In this document: piece by piece, positions 36,708 to 45,077 of the stretch
How positions within the stretch are numbered: position 1 is the first letter of the stretch
Layout: each line of letters begins with the position of its first letter
The notes under the pieces: generated by a model
Told to the model about the DNA's origin: nothing
Database searches by the model: none
The model's input: only the letters and a program-made list of their open reading frames with translations
Assembly: GCA_963743875.1 (NCBI GenBank)
Contig: CAVURM010000002.1
Location: forward strand, 310,001-374,000
Direction: 5' to 3'
Length of the DNA stretch: 64,000 nt
From: RHKX01 sp963743875
GTDB lineage: Bacteria > Actinomycetota > Thermoleophilia > Solirubrobacterales > 70-9
Made by a program: the position numbers and the translations under genes

Positions 36708-37250
36708 TCAGCAGGTGCCCCAGAGCCCGCGACCGTCGTCTCCGGCCTGCTGCTCGACCTCCGCCAGCTGCCCCGCACGGGAGGTGTTCGGCTCGATCTC
36801 GAGCGTGCGCGCGAAGCCGCCACGGATCAACTCCTCGTTGACGAAAGTGTCGCCGACGAAGACGTAGGCGAGCAGGCGGTCGTAGACGTCGCGTAGCTCC
36901 CGATCGAACTCGAGCATGACGACCCGCCCCTCGACGAGCTCGTGGTTGAACTCCGAAGCCTCGGGTCCGAAGCACTCGACGGGCTCACCCGGCTTGACGG
37001 TCTCCGGGGTGTCGACGCCGATGTAGCGGACATCGTCGCCCCGGCCGTCGATCGAAACCTCGATCGTGTCTCCGTCGACGACGCGGACGACGCGGGCGGT
37101 GATGCTCCCCCGGGCCGCGATGCCGTTGCCGCCGGTCGCCTCTCTCGGCCCACCGCCCTCGTCCGATCCGCCGGCGAGAAGCAGGTAGAGGAGGATCGCG
37201 AGCAGGGTGAGGGCGCCGACGAAACCACCTCTGAGGCCTGGAACCATCAT
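36708..37250 (-). CDS. thermonuclease (staphylococcal nuclease-like), membrane-anchored or secreted
   Basis: The 180-residue protein has an N-terminal hydrophobic segment (GALTLLAILLYLLLAGG), then the SNase fold with VVDGDTIEVSIDG, the catalytic-region RYIGVDTPETVKPG, and an Arg near DRELRDVYDRLLAY, ending in GRGLWGTC. It would cleave DNA and RNA outside the cell with calcium. The hydrophobic segment may be a signal peptide or an anchor; no lipobox Cys is present. Confidence 0.85.
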   Translation of the reverse strand: MMVPGLRGGFVGALTLLAILLYLLLAGGSDEGGGPREATGGNGIAARGSITARVVRVVDGDTIEVSIDGRGDDVRYIGVDTPETVKPGEPVECFGPEASEFNHELVEGRVVMLEFDRELRDVYDRLLAYVFVGDTFVNEELIRGGFARTLEIEPNTSRAGQLAEVEQQAGDDGRGLWGTC

Positions 37251-37292
37251 CAGTCCCCATAACCCCCGGGCGGGCCGGGGAGCCCCTCCCGG

Positions 37293-38213
37293 TTACGGGG
37301 TGCGGGAGACGCTGGAGAGCATGATCTCCTTGATCTGGCTGATGATCTCGAGCGCCTCGCTCCGCTCGCGTTGCCAGACGTTGCGTCCGTAGATCACACC
37401 TGAGCCGCCGGCGCCCATGACCGCGCTCGTCTGCTTCAGCAGCGCCTCGTCGTCGATCTTCGAACCACCGGAGAGCACGACCAGGGAGCGCCCCGCCGAC
37501 TCGACGCAGTGATTGATCGCGTCCTCCTGGGTGAAGCCGCCCTCGTTGTAGGGGGCGGGGGCGTCCTTGTCCTTGTCGGCATCGATCTTGGGCATGTTGA
37601 GCTTGACCACGTCGGCCCCCATCTCCATCGCCATCCGGGCGGCGTAGTCAATCGCGTAGAAGGAGTTCTGCCCCCCCTTTGACTCAACGGCCTCGCCGCG
37701 CGGGTAGGACCAGACGACGAGCGGCATGCCGAAGCGGTCGCAATCCTCACGGACCTGTTTGAGCTGGAGGAGATCCTCGTCCTGGCGCGGTGAGCCGACA
37801 TAGAGGGTGTAGCCGACCGCGTCGGCGCCCAGCTTGACCGCATCCTCGACCGAAGCGTTGCAGGTCGAGAACGCCCGCGGGGACGGCGGTATGTCGGTCT
37901 TGCCGTTGACCTTGAGGATCAGCGGCACGCTGCCCGCGTAATCGGGGTAGTACTTGGTCGCGAGGCCGATCTGGCACGCGATCGCCGAGTATCCGCCCTC
38001 AGCTGCGAGCCGGAACTGGTAATCGGGGTCTTTGGAGGCAGGGTTCGGGAAGAAGTCGCGGGGGCCGTGCTCGATCCCCTGATCGATTGGCAGCAGCATC
38101 AGCGTTCCATTGCCGGGCCCGAACTCGAAGAGGAGACGGTGCAGGCGCGTGCGCTTGCCGGGCGACAACGTCTCGAGAAGCGACTTCTGCTCGGTGATGC
38201 TCTTGACCTCCAC
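37293..38213 (-). CDS. class I fructose-bisphosphate aldolase, DhnA type
   Basis: The 306-residue protein has LLPIDQGIEHGPRDFFPNP, VGYTLYVGSPRQDEDL, VVKLNMPKIDADKDKD and SGGSKIDDEALLKQ, the archaeal/DhnA aldolase pattern with a Schiff-base Lys in place of a zinc site. It cleaves fructose-1,6-bisphosphate in glycolysis or forms it in gluconeogenesis. The GTG start at 38213 has a strong ribosome binding site (AAGGAGG, + strand 38222-38228) eight bases away. It is divergent from the GCS2 gene. Confidence 0.88.
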   Translation of the reverse strand: MEVKSITEQKSLLETLSPGKRTRLHRLLFEFGPGNGTLMLLPIDQGIEHGPRDFFPNPASKDPDYQFRLAAEGGYSAIACQIGLATKYYPDYAGSVPLILKVNGKTDIPPSPRAFSTCNASVEDAVKLGADAVGYTLYVGSPRQDEDLLQLKQVREDCDRFGMPLVVWSYPRGEAVESKGGQNSFYAIDYAARMAMEMGADVVKLNMPKIDADKDKDAPAPYNEGGFTQEDAINHCVESAGRSLVVLSGGSKIDDEALLKQTSAVMGAGGSGVIYGRNVWQRERSEALEIISQIKEIMLSSVSRTP

Positions 38214-38221
38214 TTGGAGTT

Positions 38222-38228
38222 CCTCCTT
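38222..38228 (-). promoter_or_regulatory. strong ribosome binding site for the aldolase gene
   Basis: AAGGAGG on the minus strand, eight bases before the GTG at 38213. It fixes that start codon and is the clearest Shine-Dalgarno sequence I noticed in the window. Confidence 0.7.
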
Positions 38229-38332
38229 GGATTGATGACGCCGCCGTGCGTCGAGCTGACGAGGCGGTCAGGAGATCGCCAGTATAGGTGGGTAGAGGCC
38301 GATCACCGGGATAGGATCGCCTCGACCACACC

Positions 38333-39448
38333 GTGCTAGAGCACAGCTTCAACGGCGCACCCTTCACCGTCGGGATCGAAGAGGAGCTGATGCTTCTCGA
38401 CCCGGAGACCCTCGACCTCGCTTCGGGGATCGAGGCCGTGCTCGCCGACGTCCCCGCTGATTACGCCGTGCAGGTCAAGCCGGAGCTGTTCCAGTCGGTG
38501 CTCGAGGTGGCGACGACTCCCTGCTCCGATATCGCTGAGGCGACTGAGGAGTTGGCGAGTCTGCGCCGGCTGGTCGGTTCGATCGCCGAGCGCAACGGGA
38601 TGCTCGTCGGTGCCGCCGGCACGCACCCGTTCGCCCGCTGCGACGACCAGCGGATCGTCGAACGCGACCGCTACCGGGAACTGATCGAGGACCTCGGCTT
38701 CATCGCCGAGCGGGAGCTGATCTTCGGCACCCACGTCCACGTCGGAATCGACTCACCCGATAAGGCGATCTACGTCGCCGACGGAATCCGCCGACATCTG
38801 CCCCTGCTGCTGGCGCTCTCGTCGAACTCACCCTTCTGGGAGGGTCGCCGGACCGGGCTGATGTCCTCACGCACCCCAGTCTTCCGGGCCTTTCCCCGCC
38901 AGGGCGTACCTCCGCACTACGGGAGCTGGGAGATCTACTCCCGCCGGGTCGAGCAGATGACCAACTCAGGCGCCATCGATGACTACACCTACCTCTGGTG
39001 GGACGTTCGGCCTCATCCCACGCTCGGCACGGTGGAGACCAGGGTCTTCGATCAGGCCACGCGACTGGAGGACACGGCGGCGTTCGCGGCGATGACGCAG
39101 GCCCTCTCCCATCGGTTCGCCGAGCTTTTCGACGAGGGCGAGCCGCTGGTCGAGGCACCGTTCGAGCTGGTCGACGACAACAAGGTCAGAGCGGCCGTGC
39201 GCGGGATGGAGGGAGAGCTCGTCGACTTCTCCCGCGGCTGTCCGGTCCCGGCGGCCGAGATGGCGGACGGGCTCGTCGCTCAGATCGAGCCGAGCGCTGC
39301 CGAGCTCGGGTGTTCTGCCGAGCTCGGGCGCGTGCGCGAGATCATCGAGAACGGGACCGGCGCCCGGCGCCAGCTCGCCTTCGTCGACGACCATGGGGAC
39401 GATCTCCGCGAGCTCGTCGAGGCAACCGTCGCGCTGACCGCTCGCTGA
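38333..39448 (+). CDS. glutamate--cysteine ligase 2 family (YbdK-like carboxylate-amine ligase)
   Basis: The 371-residue protein has FTVGIEEELMLLDP near residue 11, GTHVHVGIDSPDKA near 137, LSSNSPFWEGRRTGLMSSR, and PHPTLGTVETRVFDQ, the GCS2 signature. In actinobacteria such proteins join glutamate or other carboxylates to amines; gamma-glutamylcysteine formation is possible, but mycothiol users often lack glutathione, so the substrate is open. It starts at GTG 38333. Confidence 0.88.
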   Translation: MLEHSFNGAPFTVGIEEELMLLDPETLDLASGIEAVLADVPADYAVQVKPELFQSVLEVATTPCSDIAEATEELASLRRLVGSIAERNGMLVGAAGTHPFARCDDQRIVERDRYRELIEDLGFIAERELIFGTHVHVGIDSPDKAIYVADGIRRHLPLLLALSSNSPFWEGRRTGLMSSRTPVFRAFPRQGVPPHYGSWEIYSRRVEQMTNSGAIDDYTYLWWDVRPHPTLGTVETRVFDQATRLEDTAAFAAMTQALSHRFAELFDEGEPLVEAPFELVDDNKVRAAVRGMEGELVDFSRGCPVPAAEMADGLVAQIEPSAAELGCSAELGRVREIIENGTGARRQLAFVDDHGDDLRELVEATVALTAR

Positions 39449-39487
39449 TCCGAGACCTTTCCCGGCAGGCGAAGCTATCCTCGCTCT

Positions 39488-40279
39488 GTGTCACCGGCAC
39501 CGGAGTTGAGCGTCGTCTGCCGGAGCTGCGGCTCCGAGGTGAGTCCGTACGTGACCGAGTGCCCCTATTGCGGCCATCGCCTGCGCAAGCGTGCCCCGCG
39601 CCTCGAGCGCGAGGGCGATGAGATCCGGGTGCACGAGAGCCGGCGCGACAAGCGTCGTCGCCTTCGCCGCGAGCGAGCCGCCGAGCGCGGCCGGACGATC
39701 GCGCTGGACGCCCGGCCGCTGGCGACCGCTGGCACCCTGCTGATTGGCGCGATCCTGATCATCCTCGGGAGCGCGGTTCCGCTCAGCCTCTATGAGCTGG
39801 GGGCGGCCGTCGGACCCGTCGGCTCCGAAGCCTGGCGTTACGTCACCGCCCCCTTCGTCTATGACGACCTGGGCGCGTTCCTGGTCGTCGGCTTGGCGAT
39901 CTGGGTGTTCGGGCGCGCTATCGAGGTTCGGCTTGGCTCGCTCGCCACGGCCATTCTGATCCTGGCCACCGGGACGCTCGGCACCCTCGCGGCGGCCGCC
40001 GCGGTATCCGCCGGGATGACGGATTTCCTCCTCGTCGCCGGCGGCAACAGCGTCGCGCTCGGCCTGCTCGGCGCCTGGCTGATGCTCTGGCGCGGCGGTG
40101 CCAAGCACCATTTCAGCGAGCCCCTCGAGACCGTTGGCGTAACGGTCGTGGCCGTCGTGCTGCTGTTGCTGCCGCTCGTCGAGGTCGGGGCTGACCCGGT
40201 GGCCGGCCTGGTCGGCGGACTCGTCGGCCTCGCGATGGGCGTGGTTGCTTCACGGCGCGTCGAGGCGAACCCCGACTGA
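39488..40279 (+). CDS. zinc-ribbon plus rhomboid-like membrane protein, probably inactive
   Basis: Residues 1-30 are a zinc ribbon (CRSCGSEVSPYVTECPYCGH). A basic linker leads to about six hydrophobic helices from residue 75, resembling a rhomboid fold (WRYVTAPFVYDDLGAFLVVG, GGNSVALGLLGAWLML). The region equivalent to the GxSG loop reads GGNSVALG, and the helix that should carry the catalytic His reads AGLVGGLVGLAMG, without His. It is probably a non-proteolytic rhomboid relative. Context gives no clear partner. Confidence 0.7.
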   Translation: MSPAPELSVVCRSCGSEVSPYVTECPYCGHRLRKRAPRLEREGDEIRVHESRRDKRRRLRRERAAERGRTIALDARPLATAGTLLIGAILIILGSAVPLSLYELGAAVGPVGSEAWRYVTAPFVYDDLGAFLVVGLAIWVFGRAIEVRLGSLATAILILATGTLGTLAAAAAVSAGMTDFLLVAGGNSVALGLLGAWLMLWRGGAKHHFSEPLETVGVTVVAVVLLLLPLVEVGADPVAGLVGGLVGLAMGVVASRRVEANPD

Positions 40280-40282
40280 GTC

Positions 40283-40645
40283 GTGGCCGCCGCGGAATTC
40301 ACCGAGGCCGAGCTCGAGGCGGCGGTCGTCCGGCTCACCGAAGGCTCGCGTCTGCGGGCGGCGGAGGCCCACGTGGCGGCAGCGGCCCCGGCGCTCCAAC
40401 GCGTGCTCGTCGAGGCGCTCGCAGCGGGTGGGTGGTTCGGCGACTCACACCGGGCCGAAATCGACCGGATCGTCCAGATCGAAGACCAGCGAGACCGGGC
40501 TGAGGCGGTCGACATCCTGCTGGCCGAGGAGACGCGGATATCGATGATGGTCGGGGTCGCCGTCGGCTGGGTGCTGGCCGACGAGCTCGGCCCGCCCGAT
40601 CAACCCCTCAAGACACCAACCGAAGAGAACGAACAGGAGAGTTGA
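40283..40645 (+). CDS. small acidic protein of unknown function
   Basis: The 120-residue product is mostly helical and Ala/Glu-rich (EAELEAAVVRLTEGSRLRAA), with a conserved-looking core GWFGDSHRAEIDRIVQIEDQ and a C-terminal VGVAVGWVLADELG. It starts at GTG 40283, four bases after the rhomboid-like gene, and its end lies just before the next ATG, so the three genes are probably co-transcribed. No family is recognised. Confidence 0.6.
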   Translation: MAAAEFTEAELEAAVVRLTEGSRLRAAEAHVAAAAPALQRVLVEALAAGGWFGDSHRAEIDRIVQIEDQRDRAEAVDILLAEETRISMMVGVAVGWVLADELGPPDQPLKTPTEENEQES

Positions 40646-40647
40646 CG

Positions 40648-41361
40648 ATGGAGATCAGATGGCTAGGACACAGCTGCTTCGAGCTGAGCGACGGAGAGAC
40701 CAGGATTCTGGTCGACCCGTTTCTGAAGCCGAACAGTCCGACGGCCCCGGTGACCGCCGAGGAGGTCGAGCCGACCCACATCCTGCTCAGCCACGGTCAC
40801 GCCGATCACCTGGCCGATGCGATCCCGCTCGCCAAGCGGACGGGCGCCCCGATCCTGGCGATCGTCGAGCTGGCGAAGTGGCTCGATGCGCGCGGGGTCG
40901 AGACGACCTTCGACCCCAACCTCGGCGGCATCGTCCAGTTCGAGTGGGGGTGGGTGAAGCTCGTCCAGGCCTTCCACACGAACACCGCGCCGGGCGAGGG
41001 CGAGGAGCTCTTCAGCGCCGAGACGGGAACCGTGATCGGGCTCCCCGCCGGCCTCGTGATCAACCTCGGCGGGGTCACCGTCTACCACCTCGGCGACACC
41101 TGCCTGTTCGGGGACATGAAGCTGATCGCCGAGCGCACCCCCGTCGACGTGGCGTGCGTACCGATGGGCGGCCACTACACGATGGACATCGATGACGCTG
41201 CCTACGCATGCGGCCTGATCGGCGCCGACACGGTGTTCCCGATGCACTACGGGACGTTCCCCGCGATCGATGCCGATCCGGCCGAGTTCAAGGCCAAGGT
41301 CGAGAGCACGACCTCGTCGCAGGTCGTCGTGCTCGAGCCCGGAGGCACCCACAGCGTCTAG
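40648..41361 (+). CDS. UPF0173 metal-dependent hydrolase (MBL fold)
   Basis: The 237-residue protein has the UPF0173 pattern: IRWLGHSCFELSDGETRILV, LLSHGHADHLADA near residue 48 (metal-binding HxHxDH), later YHLGDTCLFGDMKLI and HYGTFPAID. The substrate is unknown. The ATG at 40648 has AGGAGAG seven bases upstream; an in-frame TTG at 40642 is less likely. It is convergent with the sulfatase gene six bases away. Confidence 0.85.
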   Translation: MEIRWLGHSCFELSDGETRILVDPFLKPNSPTAPVTAEEVEPTHILLSHGHADHLADAIPLAKRTGAPILAIVELAKWLDARGVETTFDPNLGGIVQFEWGWVKLVQAFHTNTAPGEGEELFSAETGTVIGLPAGLVINLGGVTVYHLGDTCLFGDMKLIAERTPVDVACVPMGGHYTMDIDDAAYACGLIGADTVFPMHYGTFPAIDADPAEFKAKVESTTSSQVVVLEPGGTHSV

Positions 41362-41367
41362 GCGAGG

Positions 41368-42960
41368 TCAGCGACAGAACGGTCGCGATCCGGTCGGCTC
41401 GTCCCGGCCACTGATCCCTGCGCACTCGGCCAACGCATCGGCCCGGCGCTGCAGCACCGCCTCCAGGGTCGGGTCGATGCCGGCGACGGCGCCCGGGAAC
41501 AGGTTGGTCAGCTGGGCCGGATCGTCGAGCAGGTCGTAATACTCGACCTGGTCGGTGGGCTCGCAGACCCTGTCGGGTCCCGCCGCGGACGTGTGGCGCA
41601 GGTAGATCTCGGCGGCGGAGCGGAACCCGACGTAGGCGCAGCTGGAGTTGGCGTCGGGCGGCTTGCCGCCGGTGTCGAGCTCCAGCGGTATCCGCCGGTT
41701 CGACGGCCAGTCGCCGTCCCGGCCGGCGGCGAGGTCGACCAGCGAGCGGCCGTCCAGGGTCCTGCAGTCGTTGCTCCTCCGGCAGGGTTCGGCCCCCGCG
41801 AGGTCGAGGATCGTCGCCGTCAAATCGACGTTCGCAACCAGATCCGAGACGACCCGTCCGGACTCGGGGGCAGGTTTCGTCGCCGCCGGGAGGCGCATTG
41901 CCAGCGGCACGTCCAGCGACTCCCGGTAGGGGACGATCTTCTCGAACGAGAGGCGGTGCTCGCCGAAATAGAGGCCGTTGTCGGAGGTGAAGATGATCGC
42001 CGTGTTGCGGCGCTCCCCGGCCCGTCCCAGCGCCTTCCAGATCTGCCCCGCCCCCCGGTCGACCGCTCCGAGCGCGGCGAGGGTACAGCCGTAGGTCCGC
42101 TCGAGGGCCTCGATCCCGGCGGCGTCGAACGGATCGCGCCGGCGGATGAACGACGGTTTGTCGGCGACATCGGCCTCGTTGAATGCCGGCGGGTGGGGGA
42201 GGGGCTCGTCGGCGAAGGCATCGCGGTCGGCCAACGCCGGCTCCGGACCGGGCGCCCCGCATCGCGGCACCAGCGACGGCCCACCAGATCGATGCGGAGC
42301 GAACTGGTCGACGACCATGAACAGCGGATGGGAGCCGCCCGCGTAGCGCTCGATCATTCGCACCGCGGTCCGGTTGATGATCGACGTCGTGTAGTCGCCG
42401 GGCGCGGTCCCTGACTGGCCGAAGCGGCCGTTGTTCGCGAACGGCGCCGAGTAGTAGGAGGTCGGATGCAGGACGGTGTGCCACTCCTCCCACCCGGGCG
42501 CCGCCTGCGCCGGATCGTCGATCGTGAACAGGTAGCCGTTCAGGTACTTGCCGACGTGGGCGGTCCGGTAGCCGGCGCGCTTCATCCAGACCGGAAGCGT
42601 GTTCACCTTGCGCTCGAGATCCCGATAGCCGGGCGCGTTCCAGAGCACACCGTTGTTGTGGCCGTATTGACCGCTGAGAAGGACCGCGCGAGACGGGCAG
42701 CAGAGTGGCGTGGGGACGACGGCGTTGGTGAAGGAGACCCCGTCGCGGACCAGCAGACGATCGATCGTCGGCATGACCCGCGGGTTCATGGTCGCCTCCG
42801 ACTGATCGTCGGTGACGATCACGATCACGTTCGGAGGCGGGCCGTCGCCGGCGGCGCCGGTGGGAGCGATCAGCCCGATCGCCAGGGCGATCAATAACCC
42901 GAGCCAGGGGACCCAGGATGCTGGTCGGGTTGCCCTTCGCACCCAGGACACGCTAGCCAT
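41368..42960 (-). CDS. secreted sulfatase (type I, formylglycine)
   Basis: The 530-residue protein starts with a likely signal peptide (WVPWLGLLIALAIGLIAPTG), then VIVIVTDDQSEATMNPRVMP (metal-binding Asp pair) and the sulfatase motif PLCCPSRAVLLSGQYGHNNG, where the Cys of CxPSR, near residue 86, is oxidised to formylglycine. HVGKYLNGY and a later TSDNGLYFGEHRL complete the active site. It would remove sulfate esters outside the membrane. Its closeness (6 kb) to four sulfotransferase genes is suggestive. No formylglycine-generating enzyme gene is in the window. Confidence 0.88.
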   Translation of the reverse strand: MASVSWVRRATRPASWVPWLGLLIALAIGLIAPTGAAGDGPPPNVIVIVTDDQSEATMNPRVMPTIDRLLVRDGVSFTNAVVPTPLCCPSRAVLLSGQYGHNNGVLWNAPGYRDLERKVNTLPVWMKRAGYRTAHVGKYLNGYLFTIDDPAQAAPGWEEWHTVLHPTSYYSAPFANNGRFGQSGTAPGDYTTSIINRTAVRMIERYAGGSHPLFMVVDQFAPHRSGGPSLVPRCGAPGPEPALADRDAFADEPLPHPPAFNEADVADKPSFIRRRDPFDAAGIEALERTYGCTLAALGAVDRGAGQIWKALGRAGERRNTAIIFTSDNGLYFGEHRLSFEKIVPYRESLDVPLAMRLPAATKPAPESGRVVSDLVANVDLTATILDLAGAEPCRRSNDCRTLDGRSLVDLAAGRDGDWPSNRRIPLELDTGGKPPDANSSCAYVGFRSAAEIYLRHTSAAGPDRVCEPTDQVEYYDLLDDPAQLTNLFPGAVAGIDPTLEAVLQRRADALAECAGISGRDEPTGSRPFCR

Positions 42961-43307
42961 CCGACGGGTTGCAGCCGCCGGTTCGACGCCGCTGCGGTCG
43001 GAGCTGACCAGGCCGCCGGCGCCGCCCCCGGGGGAGCGACGCCGTGCGACCGGTCAATCCCAGTCCTAGGCGCCTCGCTGAATCCAGAGCGAGCGATCGT
43101 GCCAATCGTGCGCCGGCAGGACCGATCCGAACGGAGCCCAATCGGCGGCACCTCGGGCAGTGAGGTGATCGTGATGCCCGGACATTCCCGGTCCGGATAT
43201 CGACGAGCCGTCGAGTTGAGCCGTCACGGGCCCCCCATCGGCGCCTAGGGGCTGGACCTTAGGCCCGGCTGGGTGAAACTCGACGAATGTCGGATCCGGA
43301 GGGGAAG

Positions 43308-44768
43308 CTAGGGCGTGACCGGGGTGGTCACGACTCCGTCGGCAGACGGAGGAGCGACGACCGGCGGTGTGACCGGAACCGTCGGAGTGGTCGGAACCAC
43401 GGGGGTGGTCGGAGCGGTCGGCGTCGTCGGCTCGTCGGGTGCACTGCCCGTGTCCTGATCGCCGTCACCGTCGATGATCGTCGGTACCACCGGGGTGCCG
43501 ACGGCGACGTCGCCGTCGTCGACGGGCGGGTCGACCGCGGCGGGCTCGTCGGTGGCGGGCTTCGGAGACTCGTCCTGGGTCTTCGGCGGCGGGGCGGCAC
43601 CGGCGTCACGGTTGGCGGCGTCGGTCGTGTTCGGCGCCGCGTCATCGGAACGCTCCGCGTGGGCGGGCGGCTGGGCGACCAGCTGGACGTGGGGGGAATC
43701 ATCGGTCTTGGCAACGGGCTCGACCGCGGCAACCGCGGTGGCCTTCGGCGTCGGGTTGTCGTTGTCGCCGGCGCCGATGTTGCGGACCTCGACCGCGCCC
43801 GCGGTGAGGATCGCGGCGGTTGCGAAGCCGGCCGCGGCCTTGGCGCCGATGGCACCACCGAGGATGCTGATGCCGCTCATGCCGCTCGCCGCGGAGGCGC
43901 CGCCGGCGGCGCCGACCGCGCCCGTGCCCCCGGCTGCTGATCCGGCGGCGGACCCGCCGCCGAAGATCTTGGCGAGGACTCCCTGCTTGAACAGGGCGAT
44001 GAGCCCGACCGGGAATAGGGCGGCCATCGCCTTGCGGTCGGAGCGAAGCTGGTCGCGGAATGCCTTGCAGCCGTCGCAGTCGCGAACGTGCTTGCGGGTG
44101 GCGCCGGAGGCCTTGCCGATTCCCTCGGCGGCCTCCGCCAGAGTCAGCTGGACCTCGTCGCAGGTCAGCAGGCGCGACTGACCCGACTCGGCGAGTCCGA
44201 TCCGGGCGCGGACCAGCAGCGACTTGACCGAGGGAATGGTCGTCTGCATCGCCTGGGCGATCTCCTCGTAGGAGAGCTGGTCGATCTCGCGCAGCAGCAG
44301 CGCCGTCCGCTGGGTCTCGGGAAGCGTCTCGACGTCGGCCATCAGCTGACGGAGGTCCTCGCGATTCTGGACGTGCTCGGCGGTCGTGATCCCGTTGGCG
44401 TGGGGGAGGACGTCCATGGAGTCCTGGCCCTCGGGAACCTGCTTACGAAGGTGGTTGAGGCAGCGGTTCCGCGCGATCCGGTACAGCCAGGGGCGCACGT
44501 TGATCTTGCGCTCGTCGGCGAGCATCGCCGAGTGGGCGTTGGTGAAGACTTCCTGGAGCACGTCCTCGGCGTCCTGGCGGCTCTTCACCATCGACTGGCA
44601 GAAGCCCAGCAGGCGGGCGTTGTAGCGGGTGAACAGGACCTCGAAGGCGCCGTCGTGGCCGGCGCGGATCAGCTCGACGAGGCGCTCGTCGGCCTCGAAC
44701 CGGAGCAGCGGGGAGCGCCGGGCAAGTAGCCCGCGTCCCGAGACGCGTGTGAGTGCGGAAGCTTCCAT
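43308..44768 (-). CDS. ECF-type sigma factor fused to zinc-finger and membrane-anchored C-terminal region
   Basis: The 486-residue protein has sigma region 2 (ELIRAGHDGAFEVLFTRYNA, RQDAEDVLQEVF, WLYRIARNRCLNHLRK) and region 4 (LPETQRTALLLREIDQLSYE) in the first 185 residues. It continues into a zinc-binding HVRDCDGC near 226, as found in anti-sigma factors, a transmembrane segment near 310-330 (AAAGFATAAILTAGAVEV), and a Pro/Thr/Asp-rich outer tail to the end. Sigma and regulator thus seem to be one polypeptide. ATG 44768 is preferred. An AACAA-N5-TTGTT inverted repeat lies 30 bases upstream. Confidence 0.8.
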   Translation of the reverse strand: MEASALTRVSGRGLLARRSPLLRFEADERLVELIRAGHDGAFEVLFTRYNARLLGFCQSMVKSRQDAEDVLQEVFTNAHSAMLADERKINVRPWLYRIARNRCLNHLRKQVPEGQDSMDVLPHANGITTAEHVQNREDLRQLMADVETLPETQRTALLLREIDQLSYEEIAQAMQTTIPSVKSLLVRARIGLAESGQSRLLTCDEVQLTLAEAAEGIGKASGATRKHVRDCDGCKAFRDQLRSDRKAMAALFPVGLIALFKQGVLAKIFGGGSAAGSAAGGTGAVGAAGGASAASGMSGISILGGAIGAKAAAGFATAAILTAGAVEVRNIGAGDNDNPTPKATAVAAVEPVAKTDDSPHVQLVAQPPAHAERSDDAAPNTTDAANRDAGAAPPPKTQDESPKPATDEPAAVDPPVDDGDVAVGTPVVPTIIDGDGDQDTGSAPDEPTTPTAPTTPVVPTTPTVPVTPPVVAPPSADGVVTTPVTP

Positions 44769-44797
44769 GGACGAGACCCTGTGCTCAGAAACACCGT

Positions 44798-44812
44798 AAC
44801 AACCCAATTGTT
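44798..44812 (-). promoter_or_regulatory. inverted repeat upstream of the sigma-factor gene
   Basis: AACAA and TTGTT flank CCCAA in the 130-base gap between the sigma-factor gene and tRNA-Leu, in an A+T-rich patch that is likely promoter-bearing. Its role as an operator is inference. Confidence 0.3.
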
Positions 44813-44898
44813 GCGTTCTCCTAAATTTCCAGGCCCAAATCGAGCACTGACGCCTGCGTTGCGGTTCCCGAAAGCGGGGTAGCCTGCGCCTTCCACCT

Positions 44899-44983
44899 GC
44901 CGGGGTGGCGGAATTGGCAATACGCGGCCGGCTTAAACCCGGCTGCCCGCAAGGGCATGAGGGTTCGAATCCCTCCCCCGGCA
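44899..44983 (+). tRNA. tRNA-Leu (anticodon TAA)
   Basis: Complete cloverleaf with a long variable arm: acceptor GCCGGGG / CCCCGGC, discriminator A, anticodon stem GCCGG/CCGGC around CTTAAAC (anticodon TAA), variable arm TGCCCGCAAGGGCA, and T-loop TTCGAAT. The CCA end is not encoded. The gene ends 95 bases before the GH15 gene. Confidence 0.95.
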
Positions 44984-45077
44984 TCGAACCGGCCGCGGGG
45001 CGGTGGGTTGCGCCGTCGATCGCCCGCGGGAGACGGCTTGCCGGTTCACGCTAATTTCGGATCGGACCGATACGAGG

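Noticed and set aside
42961..43307. A gene between the sulfatase and sigma-factor genes
   Set aside because: Only short frames without motifs or plausible ribosome binding sites; treated as non-coding.
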